This document shows positions 1-5,028 of a stretch of 5,028 nt of DNA, one piece after another (the first letter of the stretch is position 1; each line of letters starts with the position of its first letter). Origin of the DNA: Gemmatimonadales bacterium (GTDB taxonomy: Bacteria > Gemmatimonadota > Gemmatimonadetes > Palauibacterales > Palauibacteraceae); contig DAOVWI010000156.1 of the NCBI GenBank assembly GCA_030636765.1, positions 1 through 5,028 on the forward strand. The letters run 5' to 3'. Below the pieces are notes generated by a model. The model was not told the DNA's origin. It worked only from the letters and a program-made list of their open reading frames with translations, and searched no databases. Made by a program: the position numbers and the translations under genes.

Positions 1-1146
1 ATCGGCGAGGACAGCCTGATGCTCTGCTCTTCGTGCGACTACGCGGCGAACCGCGAGGTGGCCCGCTTCGTCCGCGATGAGCCGCCGGATGAGGAGCCAG
101 CCGCCCTCGAGAAGGTCCACACGCCGGGGACCCGGACGATCGCCGAGCTGAGCGAGTACCTCGACATCCCTCCGGAGCGGACCGGCAAGGTCGTCTTCTT
201 CGTCGGCACCTTCCCGCAGAGCGCGGAGGGGGCAGCGGAGGCAGCGGCGGATGAGGACGGCAAGGCAGCTAATGAGAAGCTCGTCATGGCGATCGTGCGC
301 GGAGACATGGAGGCGAACGTCGTCCAGGTGCAGAACCTCGCGGGGGCGCTGGCGCTCCGGCCCGCCCACGACGAGGAGATCGAGGCGGTCGGAGCCGTCC
401 CGGGCTTCGCGTCTCCGATCGGCACGGACCGGGACATGTCCGTCGTGATCGTCGACGAACTCGTGACGCGCACGCCGAACCTGGTGCTCGGCGCCAACGA
501 GCCGGACCACCACGTCCTCCACACGAACTGCGGCCGGGACTACGAGGCGGACTTCGTGGGCGAGATCGCGGCGGCGGTCGAGGGTGCCGGCTGCCCCGAG
601 TGCGGGGAGCCCCTTCGAATGGCGCGCGGCGTGGAGGTGGGAAACATCTTCCAGCTCGGGACGAAGTACTCCGAGGCGCTCGGTGCCTTCTACGCGGACG
701 AGAATGGCAAGGAGCGTCCGATCGTTCTCGGCTCGTACGGGATCGGCCTCGGCCGCCTCCTGGCGTGCGTGGCCGAGGAGCACCGCGACGACCGGGGTCT
801 CATGCTCCCGATCAGCATCGCCCCGTACCACGTGAGCCTGGTCTCGCTCGCTCGCTCTGGGGACACGGCGGCCGTCGCGGACCGGCTGTACGACGAGCTG
901 CGGGCCGCCGGAGTCGAGGTCCTCTACGACGACCGCGACGCGAGCCCGGGGGTGAAGCTCACGGACGCGGACCTGCAGGGCATGCCGCTCCGGCTTCTCG
1001 TGTCGGAGCGGTCCCTGAAGCAGGGAGGCGCCGAGCTGAAGCGTCGTGCGGCCGAGGATGCGGGGCTCGTACCCCTGGAGGACGCTGTCGCCGGCGTCCT
1101 GGCCGAAATCGATGCCCTGCGCGCGGAGCTGGAAGCCAGCCTCTAG
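1..1146 (+). CDS. proS: Prolyl-tRNA synthetase (bacterial type with INS editing domain), N terminus outside window
   Basis: This enzyme charges tRNA-Pro with proline in the cytoplasm. The frame is open from base 1, so the ATG at base 19 is internal. By comparison with E. coli ProRS, roughly 210 N-terminal residues (class II motifs 1 and 2) lie off the left edge. Of 381 visible codons, a CSSCDYAAN stretch (residues 9-17) leads into the INS (YbaK-like) domain at about 40-190. There, Lys63 in TGKVVFF aligns with E. coli Lys279, which is needed to hydrolyse mischarged Ala-tRNA-Pro. The catalytic core resumes with VEVGNIFQLGTKYSEAL (about 211-227) and motif 3, GSYGIGLGR (244-252). A class IIa anticodon-binding domain follows from about 274, including VLYDDRDASPGVKL. 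The INS domain carries an Ala/Glu/Asp-rich loop at about 74-91. A second Cys pair, CPEC, sits at 198-201. The gene ends in TAG within a CTAG shared with the convergent Nudix gene. Identification is very secure. Confidence 0.97.
   Translation: MGEDSLMLCSSCDYAANREVARFVRDEPPDEEPAALEKVHTPGTRTIAELSEYLDIPPERTGKVVFFVGTFPQSAEGAAEAAADEDGKAANEKLVMAIVRGDMEANVVQVQNLAGALALRPAHDEEIEAVGAVPGFASPIGTDRDMSVVIVDELVTRTPNLVLGANEPDHHVLHTNCGRDYEADFVGEIAAAVEGAGCPECGEPLRMARGVEVGNIFQLGTKYSEALGAFYADENGKERPIVLGSYGIGLGRLLACVAEEHRDDRGLMLPISIAPYHVSLVSLARSGDTAAVADRLYDELRAAGVEVLYDDRDASPGVKLTDADLQGMPLRLLVSERSLKQGGAELKRRAAEDAGLVPLEDAVAGVLAEIDALRAELEASL
1143..1146. other. CTAG palindrome giving both stop codons of convergent proS and Nudix genes
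   Basis: The top strand reads CTAG. TAG at 1144-1146 ends proS, and the reverse complement of 1143-1145 is also TAG and ends the Nudix gene. The two coding regions therefore overlap tail-to-tail by four bases. Any transcript end signal for either gene must lie inside the other gene's coding sequence. This is read directly from the sequence. Confidence 0.95.
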
Positions 1147-1655
1147 AAAGCTCCTGTAGGCTCGAGCTCAAAGCGGTGCTCGAGCAGGTCGTCGTCCTCG
1201 AAGAGCAACCAGCCGTGGAAATACCGGCGCTGCAGAAGCCAGGGAAACCAGATCCGGTCGTCCGCCCACATCTCCGCGTACGGGATCCGGTCGAGCGGCG
1301 TCCACAGCGGGATCGCCTCCTCCGTCTCCTCGGGCTCGCCCTCCCAGTCGTCCGCTCGGAAGACATAGCCGTGGATGGAGAAGCCGTTCACGAACTGGAA
1401 GAGGAGCTCGCCGTGCTGCCGGACGGCCGTGGGCGTGATGCGAAGCTCTTCGCGAACCTCGCGGACCGCGGCCTGCTTCGGCGTCTCACCCGCATCGATC
1501 CGACCGCCCGGGCCGTTGATCTTGCCGGCCCCCAAGCCGCGCTTCTTCCGGATGAGGAGGATGTGAGCATCCCGGATCACGAAGAGGAGCGTGGCGCGTT
1601 CGGTGGGCTCCCAGTTGGCCCAATCGACGTCGTCGAGAGTCCGGTAGGGCGCCAC
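1143..1655 (-). CDS. MTH1-like Nudix hydrolase (probable 8-oxo-dGTP / oxidised purine NTP diphosphatase)
   Basis: Nudix enzymes cleave nucleoside diphosphates linked to another moiety; MTH1-type members remove oxidised purine nucleotides such as 8-oxo-dGTP from the pool. With the GTG at 1655 the protein has 170 residues, against 156 in human MTH1. The Nudix box spans residues 51-73, with G51, E57, R65, E66, E69 and E70 in place; the usual late Gly is Arg72. Similarity to MTH1 runs the whole length: KKRGLGAGKINGPGG (38-51; Asn47 matching MTH1 Asn33) and MWADDRIWFP (129-138; Trp130, Asp132 and Asp133 matching Trp117, Asp119 and Asp120). It continues through LLQRRYFHG. MTH1 Trp32 is Ile46 here. 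The frame stays open to a GTG at 1781, but that stretch overlaps the thioesterase gene and is Arg/Ser/Pro-rich, like a shadow frame. GTG 1655 has GGAG ten bases upstream and is the only ATG/GTG/TTG start I found in the gap or before the Nudix core. Family assignment is firm; substrate is inferred. Confidence 0.9.
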   Translation of the reverse strand: MAPYRTLDDVDWANWEPTERATLLFVIRDAHILLIRKKRGLGAGKINGPGGRIDAGETPKQAAVREVREELRITPTAVRQHGELLFQFVNGFSIHGYVFRADDWEGEPEETEEAIPLWTPLDRIPYAEMWADDRIWFPWLLQRRYFHGWLLFEDDDLLEHRFELEPTGAF

Positions 1656-1665
1656 TAGCAGGGTT

Positions 1666-1669
1666 CTCC
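1666..1669 (-). promoter_or_regulatory. Probable ribosome binding site of the Nudix gene
   Basis: On the minus strand GGAG lies ten bases before the GTG at 1655-1653. The spacing is a little long but usable. It supports the short start over the GTG at 1781, which lies deep in the thioesterase gene. Confidence 0.5.
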
Positions 1670-1686
1670 AGCGACCTGTTGGAGCC

Positions 1687-2205
1687 TCACGCCACGATGT
1701 ACGTGCCGGTCCCCACGGCGATAATGCGCGCCTCGTCGTTGCGCATCTCCGTGCGGGTGACGACCACCCGGCTCCCGGCACGGAGGACGTAGCCGGTGGT
1801 CTCGAAGTGCTTCCCCGACCCGGGTCTCAGAAAATCGACACGCAGGTCGATGGTTCCCAACCTTCCGAACAGCTCCAGCTTCTCCTCCCGGCTGCGGTCC
1901 TCGCGCTGCAGCGCGCCCAGAAGAGCCGCCAGTCCCCCTGTCACGTCCAGAGCGGCCGAGATGACGCCTCCGTGGAGCGTCCGCCGGACATAATTGCCCA
2001 CGAGCTCGTCCCGCATCTCGAAGCGGAAGCGGACGCGCTCCCTGGAAAAGGAGACCAGCTCCAGGCCGAGCACGTGGTTGAAGGGGATCCGCTCCGAGAA
2101 GATCCGGCCGACCTCGTGGACGAACTCCGCCGGAAGCGCCGCGTCGCCCCGGTCCGCCGGCTGCGCGGGGTCGCTTGGGAGCGCCCGGTCGCCCGGGTCC
2201 GTCAC
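1687..2205 (-). CDS. Hotdog-fold thioesterase, PaaI/YigI-like
   Basis: The 172-residue protein is a predicted cytoplasmic acyl-CoA thioesterase of the 4HBT/PaaI superfamily, hydrolysing a thioester to a free acid and CoA. The active-site helix region reads NYVRRTLHGGVISAALDVTGG (71-91), with the characteristic HGG at 78-80 and a candidate catalytic Asp87. It is followed by the expected strands TIDLRVDFLRPG (118-129) and RVVVTRTEMRND (146-157), the last ending in GTGTYIV. The first 25 or so residues are hydrophilic and Pro/Asp-rich, probably a flexible leader; there is no signal peptide or membrane segment. Start GTG overlaps the glnS stop as GTGA; no strong Shine-Dalgarno is visible (only GAGAGAAG inside the glnS end), so translation probably depends on ribosomes finishing glnS. 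The HGG and NYVR-type context suggests the YigI-like branch active on medium- to long-chain acyl-CoA in E. coli, but substrate here is not determined. The link to glnS is positional only. Confidence 0.88.
   Translation of the reverse strand: MTDPGDRALPSDPAQPADRGDAALPAEFVHEVGRIFSERIPFNHVLGLELVSFSRERVRFRFEMRDELVGNYVRRTLHGGVISAALDVTGGLAALLGALQREDRSREEKLELFGRLGTIDLRVDFLRPGSGKHFETTGYVLRAGSRVVVTRTEMRNDEARIIAVGTGTYIVA
2202..2205 (-). promoter_or_regulatory. GTGA overlap: thioesterase start with glnS stop
   Basis: Reading the minus strand, GTG (2205-2203) starts the thioesterase and TGA (2204-2202) stops glnS. This four-base overlap is a classic translational-coupling arrangement, in which a terminating ribosome can restart on the next gene. 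Confidence 0.85.
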
Positions 2206-4556
2206 GCGAGCTTCTCTCGAACGAGCCGCTGCACGACCTCCGGGTTCGCCCGGCCGCCCGTCTCACCCATCACCTGGCCCACGAAGAAGCCCAGCAGACC
2301 GCTCTGGCCGGCGCGGTACCGGGCCGCCTGCTCCGGATGGCCGTCGATGGCGCCCTCGACGATCGCTCGCAGCTCGGCCGGATCGCTGATCTGCTCCACG
2401 CCCTCGGCCCGCACGATCTCTCGCGGATCACCGCCTTCGCGCACGAGCCGCGCGAACACGTCCTTGGCGGTTCGCCCCGAGATCGTCCCGTCCTCCACGA
2501 GCGCGACGAGGCGGCCGATCTCTTTGCCTCCGATCGGCAGGCTCTCCATCTCTTTATCCTTGAGCTCCCGGAGGAGCTCGTTGACGATCCAGTTCGCCAC
2601 ACCCCGGGGGGAGTCGTGGACGGCGAGCGCGCCCTCGAAGAGCTCCGCGACCGCGACATCGCCCGCGAGAAGGTCCGCGTCCTCCTCCGGGAGGCCAAGC
2701 TCGCTCACGTAGCGCTCGAAGCGGGCCGCCAGCTCGGGATCGGCGGCGCGCGCCTCGTCCCGGGCGCGGCGGCCCGTGTCCTCGCCCGCCGGTGCCTCTT
2801 CCTTATTCGCCTTCTCGACCTTGACAATAACTTGCTCGGTGAGGCGGAGATCGTCCTGAACCTGCCGGCGGGCCCACGGGTCCTTGAGCTCGACGGTCCG
2901 GTTGTAGACGAGCCGCCCCTCCTCGACCCCGTCCGAATCCCGGATGAAGAAGCCCAACCGTTCGAACTGGTAGTGTGTGCCGACGGGATCCTCCGCCACG
3001 CTCGGCTCGATGCGGCTGCCCCTCTCCGTGACCAGCGAGGCAGGATTCAGGTACGCTTTGAAGTCCCCGGCTTCTTCCGGATTCGGTTCGGAGAAGAGCC
3101 GGTCGTACAGGCGAACCTCGCAGGGGAGTGACTCTTCGCACGACACCCAGTGGATGGTCCCGCGCACCTTGCGGCCGTCGGGTGTCGAGCCGCCCCGCGT
3201 CTCCGGATCGTACGTGCAGCGGAGCTCGACGACCTCGCCCGTCTCCGGATCCCTCACCACGTCGTTGCAGGTGATGAGGTACGCGTAGCGGAGGCGAACC
3301 TCCCGACCCGGAGCGAGACGGTAGAAGTCCTTCGGAGGATCTTGCTCGAAGTCGGTGCGCTCGATGAGCAGGACGCGCGAGAACGGCACCTTCCTGGAGC
3401 CTTCCACTCCGACGTCGCTTGGGAAGTAGGGCGCCTCCATCTCCTCCGTCTTCCCTTCCGGGTAGTTCTCGATCTCGACCCGAAGCGGCCGTAGCACGCA
3501 CATCACCCTAGGAGCCATGCGGTTGAGGTCATCCCGGATCGCGTGCTCGAGCGTCCCGATATCCACCCGGTTGTCCGCCTTCGCGACGCCGATCAGGTCG
3601 CAGAAGCGCCGGATCACCTCGGGCCTCACTCCACGCCGGCGGAGTCCGGCCAGGGTGGGCATGCGCGGGTCGTCCCAGCCGTCCACCCGACCCTCGCTCA
3701 CCAGCTCCGCCAGCTTGCGCTTGCTCATGACCGTGTAGTCGAGGTTGAGTCGAGCGGATTCGGTCTGGCGGGGCCTCGGCTGCCACGCTCCAAGCTCGCC
3801 GCTCTCGATATCCGGCCGGGTGTTGTCGACGACCCAATCATACAGCGTCCGGTTGTCCAAGAACTCGAGCGTGCACAGGGAGTGGGTGATCCCCTCAATC
3901 GCGTCGGAGAGCGGGTGCGCCCAGTCGTACATCGGGTAGATGCACCACTCGTCGCCCGTACGGTAGTGGGTCGCGTGACGGATCCGGTACAGGAGCGGGT
4001 CCCGCATCTTCATGTTGGGCGCCGCCATGTCGATTCGCGCGCGGAGCACGTGCGTCCCGTCCTCGAACTCCCCCGACCGCATCCGCTCGAAGAGAGCGAG
4101 GCTCTCCTCCACCGGCCGGTCGCGGTGCGGGCTCGGCCGCCCGGGCTTCGTCACCGTTCCGCGGTACTCCCGGATCTCCGCCTCGCTCGAGCTGTCGACG
4201 TACGCAAGCCCGTCCTTGATGAGCTGCACAGCGTGCCCGTACAGCCGCTCGAAGTAATCGGATGCGTACCGGGACGGGCCGTTCCAATCGAAGCCTAGCC
4301 AACGGACGTCGTCCTCGATGGCCCGGGCGTATCTCTCGTCCTCCGTGGTGGGGTTGGTGTCGTCGAAACGGAGGTTGCAGGTGCCGCCGAACTCTTCCGC
4401 CACGCCGAAATTGAGGCAGATCGCCTTGGCGTGCCCGATGTGCAGGAAGCCGTTCGGCTCCGGCGGGAAGCGGGTGGCGACGCTCCCGCCGTTGACGCCG
4501 GCCGAGACGTCGGACGCGACCATCTTGCGGATGAAGTCGCGCGACTCCTCGCTCAT
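2202..4556 (-). CDS. glnS: Glutaminyl-tRNA synthetase with C-terminal GatB/YqeY domain
   Basis: This class I enzyme attaches glutamine to tRNA-Gln. At 784 residues it is about 230 longer than E. coli GlnRS (about 554). The Rossmann catalytic domain has PPEPNG (31-36) and HIGH (39-42). The FDDTNP motif (64-69) and IYPMYDW (206-212) supply the residues equivalent to E. coli Asp66 and Tyr211 that bind ATP/glutamine. The KMSKS loop is VMSKRKL (276-282). The two beta-barrel anticodon-binding region runs from about 350 to 562, including GRKVRGTIHWVS and RLYDRLFS. A charged linker (about 575-612) leads to a tail resembling the GatB helical and YqeY domains: YVSELGLPEEDADLLAGD (616-633), ANWIVNELLRELKD (654-667), DGTISGRTAKDVFARLV (689-705), and LGFFVGQVMGETGGRANPEVV (755-775). 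D. radiodurans GlnRS has a similar C-terminal appendage that raises tRNA affinity. About ten extra residues sit at 248-258 relative to E. coli. The ATG is preceded by GAGGAG seven bases upstream. Very secure. Confidence 0.97.
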   Translation of the reverse strand: MSEESRDFIRKMVASDVSAGVNGGSVATRFPPEPNGFLHIGHAKAICLNFGVAEEFGGTCNLRFDDTNPTTEDERYARAIEDDVRWLGFDWNGPSRYASDYFERLYGHAVQLIKDGLAYVDSSSEAEIREYRGTVTKPGRPSPHRDRPVEESLALFERMRSGEFEDGTHVLRARIDMAAPNMKMRDPLLYRIRHATHYRTGDEWCIYPMYDWAHPLSDAIEGITHSLCTLEFLDNRTLYDWVVDNTRPDIESGELGAWQPRPRQTESARLNLDYTVMSKRKLAELVSEGRVDGWDDPRMPTLAGLRRRGVRPEVIRRFCDLIGVAKADNRVDIGTLEHAIRDDLNRMAPRVMCVLRPLRVEIENYPEGKTEEMEAPYFPSDVGVEGSRKVPFSRVLLIERTDFEQDPPKDFYRLAPGREVRLRYAYLITCNDVVRDPETGEVVELRCTYDPETRGGSTPDGRKVRGTIHWVSCEESLPCEVRLYDRLFSEPNPEEAGDFKAYLNPASLVTERGSRIEPSVAEDPVGTHYQFERLGFFIRDSDGVEEGRLVYNRTVELKDPWARRQVQDDLRLTEQVIVKVEKANKEEAPAGEDTGRRARDEARAADPELAARFERYVSELGLPEEDADLLAGDVAVAELFEGALAVHDSPRGVANWIVNELLRELKDKEMESLPIGGKEIGRLVALVEDGTISGRTAKDVFARLVREGGDPREIVRAEGVEQISDPAELRAIVEGAIDGHPEQAARYRAGQSGLLGFFVGQVMGETGGRANPEVVQRLVREKLA

Positions 4557-4563
4557 CTCTCAA

Positions 4564-4569
4564 CTCCTC
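4564..4569 (-). promoter_or_regulatory. Ribosome binding site of glnS
   Basis: The minus strand reads GAGGAG, then TTGAGAG, then the ATG at 4556-4554. This is a near-consensus Shine-Dalgarno with seven-base spacing. It fixes the glnS start and is the strongest ribosome binding site in the window. Confidence 0.85.
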
Positions 4570-4600
4570 GGAAGGTGGGGGCAACCCGGCCCGCACGAAC

Positions 4601-5028
4601 CTACGGGCGAGGCCGTACCCAGGAGAAGTCGGCCACCACCGGCAGATGGTCCGAGGCCCGCTCCGTGTCCTCCGCCCGGAGGCCGTGATGATCGAGCCAT
4701 TCGCCCGTCAGATCGCGCGTATCCAGCACGAAGGCGCGCTCCAGCCGCAGCGACGCATCGCCGAACAGCATGAAGTCCAGCCGGGCAGGCGGGAACGGAC
4801 CGGCGCCGTCGTCCCAGGTCGCGTTCGACAGCCCGTCGAGCTGCAGCGCTTCGGCAACGGCGAGCCCGGAGCCGTCCACGTCCACTCCCCTTAGCATCGC
4901 CTCGAGCGGCTCTCGGGAGCCGACCAGGTTGAAGTCGCCGGCGACGATCACGGCATCCACTCCGCCGCGGTGGCGGGCGAGCGCCTCGGTGAGCGCCTCG
5001 TGGATCGCGGCCACCTCGATCTGCCGCA
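4601..5028 (-). CDS. Endonuclease/exonuclease/phosphatase (EEP) family protein, C-terminal part
   Basis: The frame is open through the right edge (RQIEVAAIHEAL at the cut end), so this is the last 141 codons of a longer gene; family members are commonly around 250-350 residues. The GTG at 5014 is in-frame but internal. EEP proteins (DNase I / exonuclease III / sphingomyelinase fold) are metal-dependent phosphoesterases. Visible signatures are IVAGDFN (27-33; the Asp and Asn are catalytic/metal-site residues), RLDFML (82-87, the R-x-D-Y/F strand) and ASDHLPVVADF (124-134; Asp126 and His127 the catalytic pair). The metal-binding Glu and the first catalytic His of the family would lie in the missing N-terminal half. 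No membrane segment or secretion signal can be judged because the N terminus is absent. The TAG stop is 44 bases before glnS on the same strand, so the two may be co-transcribed. Substrate (nucleic acid, phospholipid or small phosphoester) cannot be told from this part. Confidence 0.88.
   Translation of the reverse strand, partial: RQIEVAAIHEALTEALARHRGGVDAVIVAGDFNLVGSREPLEAMLRGVDVDGSGLAVAEALQLDGLSNATWDDGAGPFPPARLDFMLFGDASLRLERAFVLDTRDLTGEWLDHHGLRAEDTERASDHLPVVADFSWVRPRP

Noticed and set aside
1128..1140. Perfect short hairpin GCTGG-AAG-CCAGC at the end of proS, plus GGAGCT/AGCTCC arms (1125-1130, 1149-1154), as a terminator
   Set aside because: The stem is only five base pairs, lies inside proS coding sequence, and has no T-tract on either strand. 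It is more likely chance in G+C-rich DNA.
600..1658. Long plus-strand open frame (352 codons) running across the proS end and the Nudix gene
   Set aside because: It lies out of frame with proS and antisense to the Nudix gene, is very rich in Arg, Pro and Gly, and has no recognisable motif. It is a G+C-driven shadow.
1656..1781. N-terminal extension of the Nudix gene to the GTG at 1781
   Set aside because: It would overlap the thioesterase gene by 95 bases, and the added residues look like a shadow frame. The GTG at 1655 with GGAG upstream fits the family length better.
1655..2266. Minus-strand open frame of 203 codons overlapping the thioesterase gene
   Set aside because: It is Arg/Gly/Pro-rich and unlike any family, while the overlapping frame 1687-2205 gives a clear hotdog thioesterase.
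2175..4298. Long plus-strand open frames (318 and 251 codons) antisense to glnS
   Set aside because: They mirror the codon pattern of glnS, have no family motif and no ribosome binding site of note, and glnS itself is unmistakable on the other strand.
4557..4600. Gap between the EEP gene and glnS as a terminator or promoter
   Set aside because: Only a weak GGG/CCC pairing without a T-tract is present and no convincing -35/-10 pair can be seen. The only supported element is the glnS ribosome binding site.
1..5028. tRNA or rRNA genes, CRISPR repeats, insertion sequences, attachment sites, riboswitches or T-boxes
   Set aside because: Nearly every base is in one of five coding regions, the gaps are 31 and 44 bases, and no direct or inverted repeat array was seen on either strand.

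Overview
The window is G+C-rich bacterial DNA (about two-thirds G+C by eye), almost entirely coding, with five protein genes and no intergenic gap longer than about 45 bases. Nothing in it looks mobile, phage-like or CRISPR-related. It reads as an ordinary housekeeping region. The most informative lineage clue is the glutaminyl-tRNA synthetase, which carries a GatB/YqeY-type domain at its C terminus. That architecture is known from Deinococcus and appears in several other G+C-rich lineages, so a Gemmatimonadota-, Deinococcota- or Myxococcota-like bacterium is possible. The sequence alone does not fix the phylum.

Layout. Bases 1-1146 (+) hold the C-terminal two thirds of a bacterial-type prolyl-tRNA synthetase (proS) with its INS editing domain; the gene enters from the left edge. 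Everything else is on the minus strand and reads right to left as one compact gene run. The order is: an endonuclease/exonuclease/phosphatase (EEP) family protein cut by the right edge (4601-5028), glnS with its GatB/YqeY tail (2202-4556), a hotdog-fold PaaI/YigI-like thioesterase (1687-2205), and an MTH1-like Nudix hydrolase (1143-1655). Spacings are 44 bases, a 4-base GTGA overlap, and 31 bases, which suggests a single transcript with translational coupling between glnS and the thioesterase gene.

proS and the Nudix gene converge and share a CTAG palindrome that supplies both TAG stop codons, so no room is left between them for a separate terminator.

Functionally, the two synthetases charge tRNA-Pro and tRNA-Gln. 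The ProRS INS domain should hydrolyse mischarged Ala-tRNA-Pro, and the GatB-like tail of GlnRS probably helps hold tRNA-Gln. The Nudix protein resembles 8-oxo-dGTP-cleaving MTH1, the thioesterase should cleave an unidentified acyl-CoA, and the EEP protein is a metal-dependent phosphoesterase of unknown substrate. No shared pathway joins the last three to glnS. I found no undescribed system here; the points worth a second look are the GlnRS fusion, the altered MTH1-like active site and the gene-boundary overlaps.
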